NCBI GenBank assembly: GCA_041167675.1
Contig: JBEEIB010000207.1
Coordinates: 1 to 5,330 of the forward strand
Direction: 5' to 3'
Length of the DNA stretch: 5,330 bases
From: DASTDH01 sp041167675
Lineage (GTDB): Bacteria; Verrucomicrobiota; Verrucomicrobiia; Chthoniobacterales; JAFAMB01
The notes beneath the pieces were generated by a model. It was given only the letters and a program-made list of their open reading frames with translations. It had not been told where the DNA came from and searched no databases. Shown one piece after another: positions 1 through 5,330 of the stretch. Made by a program: the position numbers and the translations under genes. Each line of letters opens with the position of its first letter. Positions within the stretch are counted from its first letter, which is position 1.

Positions 1-1479
1 CCCGGCCAGGTGCTGGCTTTTGGCATTGGTGCCATGGTGACGGTGATTCGCGCACTGAATTTAGGGCCGACGGCTGCTGGCGCCAAAGCGGCGGAGCACG
101 CGATGGCGATAGCCGGCATGTTCTTCACGGGCATTTTCGCAGGGACGATTCTCTTCGGCATTATACGGGCGTTGCGGGGGCGATATGCGCGCACCTTGGG
201 GCTTGCCTTGGGAATCGCCGTGGCTGTCCCGGTTGCATTGATCAGTCACCAGGCGGGTCAGACAGCCAGTACGGGGCCTGGGTTGAGCGGGTTGTGGGTA
301 TTGGTAGCTGTTTTGTTTTGGGGTGCGACCCTTGGGTGGGCCTATCAACAACTCCTGATCGGCGGGGGTACGGTTGCAAAGCATGCCGGAGAGGATACCG
401 TCGAGCGGATCGACCGGCGTCGCTTCCTGGTTCGGCTCGGGGGCGCTACCGCGGTTGTCATCGTGATTGGGGCCGTTGTTGGCGAATTAGCGGAGGCGAA
501 GCGCAAACGGGTTAGGGTGACGACAGGGAAGGACCTGCTATGGTCTTCAACGCATCCGTTGCCTAACGCGAAAGCCGCCGTTAAGCCGGTTCCCGGCACG
601 CGCCCGGAGTATACTCCGCTTGAGCGGCACTACCGGATCGATATCGACACAAGCCCACCAATCATCGACCCGCAGCACTGGAGGTTAAAGATCGACGGAC
701 TTGTCGAGAAACCGCTTGCGCTGACGCTTGACGAGCTCCAGCGCTTCGAACCGATGCATCAGTTCATCACCCTTTCGTGCATCTCCAACCCGGTGGGCGG
801 TGATCTGATCGGTACCACACGCTGGACAGGAGCCTGCCTGCAGCGACTCCTGCCAAGCCTTCGGCTTCAAGCCGGCGCGACGCATCTCAAAATCCGCGCA
901 GCGGATGGGTTTTATGAGGTTGTCTCGCTGGAGACTATTCGCTCCGACGAACGTGTGATGCTGACTTATGCATGGGACGGTGTGCCGCTACTCCCGGAGC
1001 ATGGCTTCCCATTGAGGATCTACATCCCGGACATATACGGAATGAAGCAGCCCAAGTGGATCGAGTCCATCGAGGTAACAGATCATTGGGAGCCCGGCTT
1101 TTGGGTAGATCGGGGCTGGGACAAGGATGCGCGAATGAAGTCCACGTCGGTCATCGACACCGTTGCGGTTGATATGACGATCATCAACGCAGACCACCGC
1201 CGATTGGTGCCCATCGGGGGTATAGCCCATGCCGGTGCGCGTGGAATCTCGAGGGTGGAATTGCAAGTGGATGACGGCCCGTGGCAGGAAGCCGCACTAC
1301 GAACACCGTTGTCCGACCTAACGTGGGTTGTCTGGCGATATGAGTGGCCTTTCGACCACGGGACACACACCTTTAGGGTGCGTTGTTATGAGGGCAACGG
1401 TACACTCCAGATTGCCTCGCCCAGTCCTGTCGAGCCCAGTGGCGCTACCGGCCTTTACAGCAGAACGGAGATGTTCTGA
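1..1479 (+). CDS. Membrane-anchored molybdopterin-dependent oxidoreductase (sulfite oxidase fold), 5' partial
   Basis: The frame is open to the left edge. The first in-frame start, GTG at 10, has no Shine-Dalgarno and sits inside a hydrophobic stretch, so the true start lies outside the window. Residues below count from that GTG. The protein shows the end of one membrane helix (about 1-15), helices at about 30-52, 62-80 and 92-115, then a twin-arginine motif D135-RRRFL-140 leading into a last helix (about 141-159). A sulfite-oxidase-type molybdopterin domain follows (about 200-360), with Cys257 in TLSCISN as the expected Mo ligand, and GFPLRIYIPDIYG and KQPKWIESIEV typical of the family. Residues about 378-489 fit the Ig-like Mo-co dimerisation domain. 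The catalytic domain should therefore lie on the periplasmic face after Tat export. Substrate and electron acceptor are unknown, and no haem domain or cytochrome partner is visible. The gene ends in TGA and converges on the propeller gene. Family assignment is firm; the specific reaction is not. Confidence 0.93.
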   Translation, partial: PGQVLAFGIGAMVTVIRALNLGPTAAGAKAAEHAMAIAGMFFTGIFAGTILFGIIRALRGRYARTLGLALGIAVAVPVALISHQAGQTASTGPGLSGLWVLVAVLFWGATLGWAYQQLLIGGGTVAKHAGEDTVERIDRRRFLVRLGGATAVVIVIGAVVGELAEAKRKRVRVTTGKDLLWSSTHPLPNAKAAVKPVPGTRPEYTPLERHYRIDIDTSPPIIDPQHWRLKIDGLVEKPLALTLDELQRFEPMHQFITLSCISNPVGGDLIGTTRWTGACLQRLLPSLRLQAGATHLKIRAADGFYEVVSLETIRSDERVMLTYAWDGVPLLPEHGFPLRIYIPDIYGMKQPKWIESIEVTDHWEPGFWVDRGWDKDARMKSTSVIDTVAVDMTIINADHRRLVPIGGIAHAGARGISRVELQVDDGPWQEAALRTPLSDLTWVVWRYEWPFDHGTHTFRVRCYEGNGTLQIASPSPVEPSGATGLYSRTEMF

Positions 1480-1537
1480 ACCCCTTCAGAAGAAGAGCGT
1501 AAAATTCAACGCGGGCGGAGGACAAAGGCATAAAGAC

Positions 1538-1560
1538 CGCTGGCGTCCACATAGCCAGCG
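1538..1560. other. Stem-loop 3' of the molybdopterin gene, possible weak terminator
   Basis: A perfect 7-bp inverted repeat, CGCTGGC (1538-1544) and GCCAGCG (1554-1560), encloses a 9-nt loop 58 bp after the oxidoreductase stop codon. The position between two convergent genes suits transcript termination or 3'-end protection. No T-run follows on either strand, so it is not a canonical intrinsic terminator. The rest of 1480-1736 shows no gene. Confidence 0.35.
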
Positions 1561-1652
1561 ATGAATTACGATCTTCCGGAAGGCAAGCTTCGCTCAGGTT
1601 CAATGATCGGCTAATTTGGGCCTGTCCTCCCTACGAAAATTGCCACCTATAG

Positions 1653-1722
1653 TGCAACTTTGGCTGTTGCAAAGAAGCATCACGGTCTGCTAACAGCCAC
1701 GATACTCTTTGCCAAAAGTTGC
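1653..1722. repeat. Inverted repeats in the convergent gap
   Basis: TGCAAC (1653-1658) and GTTGCA (1666-1671) form a 6-bp hairpin with a 7-nt loop. In addition, GCAACTTTGGC (1654-1664) is matched on the opposite strand by GCCAAAAGTTGC (1711-1722), with one extra A. The two pairings are mutually exclusive. The second copy starts 15 bp beyond the propeller stop codon in its direction of transcription, so it could form part of that transcript's 3' end. There is no clear U-tract and chance is possible. Confidence 0.25.
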
Positions 1723-1736
1723 AGCAGTAGTTGCCG

Positions 1737-3206
1737 TTATTCTAACTGGATCTGCAAAGGCTCGCTTTCACTATTCTCCGGAGCCGGCACAATGACGAGA
1801 TAACGGCGATCGGTTTGATCCGCGGGTCCCGCTACAAAGTGCCGTAGAGGGCCCAGAGTATCCACAATCTGGGCGCCGGCGGCATTGGTTGTGAATGCGA
1901 CGAGAGGCTCCAGCTTGCCATACGGTTTTGACCGGTGCTCGACCAGAGCGAGCTGATAATTGGTCTTCGGCTGCAGTCCCGTAACCGCTGCCTGCAGAAG
2001 ATCTATCAGACCTTGGTTATTGACTGTCACCGTGGTAGGGGCATCCGTCGGCTTCGCACCAGGAGGACCCATTGTCACGTGTGCCGCCAGACCTGCATTT
2101 CCAATCGGTACGAGGTTCGTCAGCCCATCTCCTTCCGGGACTGCACCCGGGACGTAACCGAGCGCTTGGGAGGATTGACCTCCGGAAATCCGCGCGATCA
2201 CTTTATTAGTCAACGTATCAATGGCGTTAACGCCGGTCCCATTCTCCAGGGCTACGTAAACCCGAGTGCCATCACCCGATGGCCAAATGCCATGGGGCAG
2301 TTCTCCGGTCGGAATTGTTGCCACCAGCTCCGGCTTGTCAGCAGTCGTGTAAACTTTGACGACATTTTCTCCTCCAATGGTAATGTAAGCGAATTGACCG
2401 TTCTTATTTCGAACGATGTTCACATGATTTGTGATGGGACCGGTGTCCAGGGTCGCTAACACATCAAACGGTGGCTCGGCCCGAAATACCTCAGTTTTGC
2501 CGATATCTTTCAGGGTTAACCATACCTGTTTGCAGTCGGGCGACGCTGCAATGTTGGGTGAGAATGGAGAGGCTTGCTTGACCGTAGCGACCACCTGGTG
2601 GGTCTTTACCTCGACCACCTTCGTCTCAGGAATAAAACTGGAACAGACAAATCCATATTTTCCATCCGGACGGAAAATCGTCATGCCCGGACCGTTCCCA
2701 ACCGGGATTCGTTGTTTTTCCTCGTAAGTTTTACTGTCGATCACCGATACGTAATCTTCGCCTCGAACCGTAACCCAGACTTCGGTGTCATCCGGTGTAA
2801 AGAAAGCTTCATGGGGAGAGCGCCCTACGTAAGTAATATGCTCGACGTTGTTGGTTGCGGTATCGATGAAACTCACTGAATTGGAGCCGATGGAAACAAC
2901 AACTGCCGTTTTGTGGTCGAACGAAAAGCCGAACCCGTGAACAAGTAGTTGCCCGCGATAAAGAGGGGACAAGTTCTGCGGCGCGGGGTCACCTAGGCGG
3001 ATGACTCCTAGCAAACGATTGGTGGAAGGATCATACACTGACACAGTATTTGAACTTTGATCGCAGGTGTAAACCCGGTCATGCGAGCTGACCGGAATGT
3101 CGGGGACATCCGATGAACTCGGAGCCTGGCCGGCCTTGAGTCTCATGTTAAATCCCAGGAGGATAATAATAGCTAGACATCGCAGTACATTTATCATTGT
3201 GAGCAC
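1737..3206 (-). CDS. Secreted YVTN/YncE-type seven-bladed beta-propeller with C-terminal Ig-like domain
   Basis: The 489-residue product starts with a Sec signal peptide: hydrophobic core LAIIILLGF at about 11-19, cleavage probably near 28 (AGQA). About seven propeller repeats of roughly 40 residues follow (about 45-350), in the pattern 'VYVxxxxxNxVSVIDxxTxxVxxxIxVGxxPHxxxxxPDG'. Clear blades include 101-140, 142-181, 272-312 and 315-345. Residues about 375-489 are a separate beta-rich domain (GLQPKTNYQLALV, EPLVAFTTNAAGAQIV) resembling Ig/FnIII-like extensions of such propellers. The product is expected in the periplasm or outside the cell; proteins of this class mostly lack a known activity, and function here is unknown. 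Two starts compete. GTG at 3206 has AAGGA 7 nt upstream. ATG at 3197 overlaps the DUF305 stop as ATGA but its Shine-Dalgarno is 16 nt away. Either keeps the signal peptide. It is the second gene of a unit with the DUF305 lipoprotein. Confidence 0.92.
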   Translation of the reverse strand: MLTMINVLRCLAIIILLGFNMRLKAGQAPSSSDVPDIPVSSHDRVYTCDQSSNTVSVYDPSTNRLLGVIRLGDPAPQNLSPLYRGQLLVHGFGFSFDHKTAVVVSIGSNSVSFIDTATNNVEHITYVGRSPHEAFFTPDDTEVWVTVRGEDYVSVIDSKTYEEKQRIPVGNGPGMTIFRPDGKYGFVCSSFIPETKVVEVKTHQVVATVKQASPFSPNIAASPDCKQVWLTLKDIGKTEVFRAEPPFDVLATLDTGPITNHVNIVRNKNGQFAYITIGGENVVKVYTTADKPELVATIPTGELPHGIWPSGDGTRVYVALENGTGVNAIDTLTNKVIARISGGQSSQALGYVPGAVPEGDGLTNLVPIGNAGLAAHVTMGPPGAKPTDAPTTVTVNNQGLIDLLQAAVTGLQPKTNYQLALVEHRSKPYGKLEPLVAFTTNAAGAQIVDTLGPLRHFVAGPADQTDRRYLVIVPAPENSESEPLQIQLE

Positions 3207-3565
3207 CAGTTGTTCCTTTTCTTCGCTGTTGAGGATGAAGGGTAATTTCTTAGAGCCAGTTTCATCACATCAATTTCGGATTGCTGAGTGACAATGATTT
3301 CCTGCGCCAGGCGTCGGAGAGTGGGATCGGTTCCAAACTGAAGTTCGACCTTTGCCATTTCGATCGCCCCTTGGTGGTGAGGAATCATCATGCGCGCAAA
3401 ATCGCCATCCGGTTTGCCAATAAAAGAGACGGCGTGCATCGCCGAATGCATTGCTCTCATGCTCTCGGCCAAGGCGATGTCTACTGGCGAATCAGATTTT
3501 TCACAGGAAGTCGAAAGGACGCTGATGAAGCAAAGCAAGACAAAGGGTAGACGAACCGGACACAT
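3194..3565 (-). CDS. DUF305-domain lipoprotein, putative metal-binding periplasmic protein
   Basis: The 123-residue product has an N-terminal signal (hydrophobic PFVLLCFISVLS) ending in a relaxed lipobox LSTSC, so Cys21 is the likely lipidated residue. The mature part is one DUF305 domain (about 28-102), with the family hallmark FARMMIPHHQGAIEMAK at 57-72 and the downstream stretch LRRLAQEIIVTQQSEIDVM. Met and His are concentrated at M36, M39, H40, M43, H44, M59, M60, H63, H64 and M70. Some DUF305 proteins are linked to copper or silver binding and resistance; metal binding here is inference from that and from the residues. The tail (107-123) is short and polar. The stop overlaps the start of the beta-propeller gene, so the two are co-transcribed and probably translationally coupled. 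The ATG at 3565 has only a weak AGAG-type ribosome site. TCTAGA palindromes lie immediately upstream. Confidence 0.92.
   Translation of the reverse strand: MCPVRLPFVLLCFISVLSTSCEKSDSPVDIALAESMRAMHSAMHAVSFIGKPDGDFARMMIPHHQGAIEMAKVELQFGTDPTLRRLAQEIIVTQQSEIDVMKLALRNYPSSSTAKKRNNWCSQ
3214..3220 (-). promoter_or_regulatory. Ribosome binding site inside DUF305 gene for the propeller gene
   Basis: Read on the minus strand, AAAAGGA (3220 to 3214) lies within the last codons of the DUF305 gene, with 7 nt between it and the GTG at 3206 and 16 nt to the ATG at 3197. The spacing favours the GTG start. The ATGA stop-start overlap at 3197-3194 instead favours coupled initiation at ATG. Confidence 0.5.
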
Positions 3566-3566
3566 A

Positions 3567-3595
3567 TTCTAGATCTCTGTTGACTTCTTCTAGAA
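3567..3595. promoter_or_regulatory. Paired TCTAGA-centred palindromes upstream of DUF305, possible operator
   Basis: Two sites share TTCTAGA: TTCTAGATC at 3567-3575 and the 8-bp palindrome TTCTAGAA at 3588-3595. Their TCTAGA cores start at 3568 and 3589, 21 bp apart, which is two turns of B-DNA. The arrangement, a few bases upstream of the DUF305 start codon, would suit a dimeric repressor. No regulator is encoded in the window and no matching promoter boxes are convincing, so the role is inferred. Confidence 0.3.
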
Positions 3596-3799
3596 CTTAT
3601 TCAAAAAAGCTAAGCTCGTTCAGCGCAGCAAGCAACACCCAACTTCATGACGATGTTCGCCTGAAAGACCTTATCGTGGCGAACCGGGATGCTTAGTACA
3701 GACGGCAGCGAACGCCAGCATCCTGAAGATGCGGCCCTTTATGTCTTCCCGACCCTGCTTCTTAATGAAGTCAGCTTTCATTCTCGATTTTAGTAACGA

Positions 3800-3809
3800 T
3801 CTAGAAGAA
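3800..3809. repeat. Third TCTAGA site, inverted partner of the upstream pair
   Basis: TCTAGAAGAA (3800-3809) is the exact reverse complement of TTCTTCTAGA at 3585-3594. With two more bases to its left, GATCTAGAA (3798-3806) is the exact reverse complement of TTCTAGATC at 3567-3575. The site therefore combines both left-hand sites in opposite orientation, about 211 bp away. It could be a distal operator or the end of a small inserted segment. No target-site duplication was seen. Confidence 0.25.
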
Positions 3810-4223
3810 TTTTTCTGTAAATTTTTTTGTCGAAATAGGCAACAGGGCTCGCTGACGGTCGCCGATTAACCAATAAGCGAATGTTCGTGGCCCAGCGTGC
3901 CGGTTCAACTCGGCGGGGTGTGGCTCCTGCTCGGATCCGCCCGGAGGACGATCCAGCGACCGGGTCACCGCCACGCCATCCGCCCTAGCGAGAACGGGCG
4001 TAAGAGATCTGCCCGTCTGATCTGCAAGGGTCCATGATCTGGGATCAGGATGGAGAATCCTAGACGGTACAGCAACGCGTGGCGTGGTTCTACCCAGGAA
4101 AGCAACCTCTGACCTTTCGGAACAGCATCCTCCCAATTTATCGAATCATTTCAGAGATTGCTATTGGCCCATTTGGATTCCATTCTCGCTACTTAATTGG
4201 ATCGGAGCCGCGAGCGCATGCCC

Positions 4224-4242
4224 GCCGCGCTTTCATCGCGGC
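4224..4242 (+). promoter_or_regulatory. Stem-loop in porin mRNA leader
   Basis: GCCGCG (4224-4229) and CGCGGC (4237-4242) pair perfectly around a 7-nt loop, 8 nt before the porin Shine-Dalgarno. The same GCCGCG also occurs at 4207-4212, so the 3' arm has two alternative partners. This could modulate porin translation or mRNA stability. Direct evidence is only the sequence symmetry. Confidence 0.35.
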
Positions 4243-4250
4243 ATAAGTCC

Positions 4251-4256
4251 AAGGAG
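4251..4256 (+). promoter_or_regulatory. Strong Shine-Dalgarno of porin gene
   Basis: AAGGAG ends 8 nt before the GTG at 4265. It fixes that GTG as the start, because no ATG in the frame precedes the signal peptide; the first in-frame ATG is at residue 40, beyond it. Confidence 0.8.
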
Positions 4257-4264
4257 AGAAAGCA

Positions 4265-5330
4265 GTGATCCAAAAAACCACATATGGTTTGGCGCTGGCC
4301 GGCCTCGCTGCATTAACCACCAGTGCCGCCTTTGCAGATGATCAGGCGCTCATTGATGCTTTGGTTCGCAAAGGCATCCTGATGCAAAAAGACGCCGACA
4401 AAATCGAAAGCGAGGTGTCGAAAAACCCGGCAGTGGTGACCACGCCGAGCAGCCCGCTCAAGCTGGCACCCTGGATCCAAGAACTGAAACTGAGCGGTGA
4501 TTCGCGTCTTCGTTACCAGTGGGATGAAGAGCAGGCTCAAGAGCCCTCGGCTGCTCCCGGTATTCCAACTCCGACTCCAAGCCCTTCGCTCCGGAATCCG
4601 ACCCCTACGCTGACCGCCAGCCAAAATGGCAAGAACCATGTGGCAACGCGCTCGCGTTGGCGATTCCGGTTGCGTTTGAATGCCGAGATGAAATTTGATG
4701 GTGGCTTCTTTGCCGGAGTCAGCCTCTCGACCAATAACTTCTCCGATACGCAAAATCAGACCTATACGGGTGGTTTCCAGAACTACGGCATCTATATAAG
4801 CAAGGCATTCTTGGGCTGGAACGGCTATCCTGGATTGACTCTTATCGCTGGCAAACAGGACAACCCATTCTATGCCACCGATCTGTTCTGGGATCCGAAC
4901 ATGTATCCGCAAGGCTTGGTGGAGCGGATCGATTTCGATCAGCTCTTTGGCTGGAACTCGGCTGGGGAACCGGTCAGCTATAGCAAGGAGGGCAAGGCTC
5001 CGCCTCCGGTCAAGAAAAGCCACGGCGCCTTCGAGTTGGCGCTTATTGCCGGTCAGTTCATTTTCTACGACAACAACGAATACAACTTCGACAGCGATCT
5101 GAAGAACGATTCTTACTTGTTCGAAGAACAGTTGTTGGCACGCTACAGGACCGACTGGTTCTCGATTACGCTCGCTCCGTCGCTCTTTATCGCCAATGCC
5201 GCTGGCTATGGACACGACACCGTGGCCAACGGTCCGGCCGGCAATTTCTCTTCGGTTAATACTGGCGGATTTACCGCGCCAGCCAAGACCGATTTCCTCC
5301 AATTCCTGGACGGAACAGGCGAAGAACGAG
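4265..5330 (+). CDS. Putative outer-membrane porin, 3' partial
   Basis: Starting at GTG 4265, the frame stays open to the right edge for 355 codons. The product has a textbook Sec signal peptide: basic start, core GLALAGLAALTTS, cleavage after AFA at 22-24. A short acidic, probably helical segment follows (26-53, DALVRKGIL then DADKIESEV). A beta-barrel then begins at about 70 (IQELKLSGDSRLRYQW), with amphipathic alternating strands such as RWRFRLRLNAEMKF (131-144) and FFAGVSLSTNNF (148-159). The stretch GKQDNPFYATDLFWDPNMYPQG at 196-217 matches a conserved element I recall from the putative-porin family (Porin_5 type). Residues 94-116 form a Pro/Thr/Ser-rich segment, probably a loop after the first strand. 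The role is passive uptake across the outer membrane; substrate unknown. The barrel is incomplete and its C-terminal strand is outside the window. The family is seen in Verrucomicrobiota-like genomes (from memory). Confidence 0.88.
   Translation, partial: MIQKTTYGLALAGLAALTTSAAFADDQALIDALVRKGILMQKDADKIESEVSKNPAVVTTPSSPLKLAPWIQELKLSGDSRLRYQWDEEQAQEPSAAPGIPTPTPSPSLRNPTPTLTASQNGKNHVATRSRWRFRLRLNAEMKFDGGFFAGVSLSTNNFSDTQNQTYTGGFQNYGIYISKAFLGWNGYPGLTLIAGKQDNPFYATDLFWDPNMYPQGLVERIDFDQLFGWNSAGEPVSYSKEGKAPPPVKKSHGAFELALIAGQFIFYDNNEYNFDSDLKNDSYLFEEQLLARYRTDWFSITLAPSLFIANAAGYGHDTVANGPAGNFSSVNTGGFTAPAKTDFLQFLDGTGEER

Larger units (their letters stand above)
3566..4264. other. Divergent intergenic region with no convincing gene
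   Basis: This gap of about 700 bp lies between the DUF305 gene (-) and the porin gene (+) and must hold both promoters, but no clear -35/-10 pair stands out. It is compositionally patchy: AT-rich with T-runs near 3806-3832, then GC-rich from about 3880 to 4010. Small inverted repeats include CGCCC/GGGCG (3981-3985, 3996-4000) and TGATC/GATCA (4035-4039, 4043-4047), and GATCTG occurs three times (4006, 4019, 4036). A 36-codon frame on the minus strand (3671-3781, starting MKADFIKKQGRED) and a 111-codon TTG-started frame (3801-4136, minus) lack good ribosome sites and recognisable domains. Either could be a decayed gene remnant. I see no tRNA or known structured RNA here. Confidence 0.6.

Noticed and set aside
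1328..1564. 78-codon plus-strand frame across the end of the molybdopterin gene
   Set aside because: It is an out-of-frame shadow of the oxidoreductase C-terminus with no ribosome site.
1573..1582. 10-bp palindrome CTTCCGGAAG
   Set aside because: It cannot form a hairpin loop without losing most of its pairs, is isolated and has no T-run; likely chance.
3671..3781. 36-codon minus-strand frame starting MKADFIKKQGRED
   Set aside because: It is short, has no good ribosome site and no recognised family; not enough to call a gene.
3585..3809. Possible MITE bounded by 10-bp inverted repeats
   Set aside because: No target-site duplication and no second copy in the window; the ends are better read as related binding-site-like palindromes.
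3893..3920. GGTTCAACTC resembling a tRNA T-loop
   Set aside because: The flanking bases do not form a 5-bp T-stem and no acceptor or anticodon arm can be built around it.
3801..4136. 111-codon minus-strand frame
   Set aside because: It has a TTG start without a Shine-Dalgarno, a Pro/Arg-rich composition typical of non-coding GC-rich DNA and no known motif. A decayed gene remnant cannot be excluded.
4084..4341. 85-codon plus-strand frame
   Set aside because: It overlaps the porin start in another frame and is rich in Cys, Trp and Arg, with no domain.
4313..5302. 329-codon open frame on the minus strand
   Set aside because: It is in exact codon register antisense to the porin gene and has no recognisable domain; codon choice in the porin (no TTA, CTA, TCA) explains the missing stops.

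Overview
The window looks like chromosomal or metagenomic DNA from a diderm (Gram-negative) bacterium of moderate to high GC. The outer-membrane porin at the right end, with its short N-terminal helical segment (DALVRKGIL...) and a conserved NPF/TDLFWDP stretch, resembles putative porins I associate with Verrucomicrobiota. That lineage is an inference from memory. Only the diderm assignment is well supported.

Layout, left to right: (1) 1-1479 (+), the 3' part of a gene for a membrane-anchored molybdopterin (sulfite-oxidase-fold) oxidoreductase. It has several N-terminal membrane helices, a twin-arginine motif just before the last helix, a Mo-ligand cysteine and a C-terminal dimerisation domain. 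(2) 1480-1736, a 257-bp convergent gap with two small inverted repeats. (3) 1737-3565 (-), a two-gene unit: a small DUF305 lipoprotein followed, with overlapping reading frames, by a secreted seven-bladed YVTN-type beta-propeller with a C-terminal Ig-like domain. (4) 3566-4264, about 700 bp without a convincing gene. It holds three TCTAGA-centred palindromic sites, structured GC-rich sequence and the porin leader. (5) 4265-5330 (+), the 5' part of the porin gene, which runs off the right edge.

The proteins all appear to work in or beyond the cytoplasmic membrane: a Mo enzyme facing the periplasm, a probable periplasmic metal-binding lipoprotein coupled to a periplasmic propeller, and an outer-membrane channel. 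Only the DUF305-propeller pair is clearly one transcription unit. The others are separated by convergent or divergent gaps, so no shared pathway is claimed. I found no mobile element, CRISPR array, tRNA or rRNA, and no convincing new multi-gene system. The items most worth a second look are the Sec/Tat dual-targeting architecture of the Mo protein and the DUF305-propeller pair with its recurring histidines and upstream palindromic sites. A long open frame antisense to the porin is an annotation trap.
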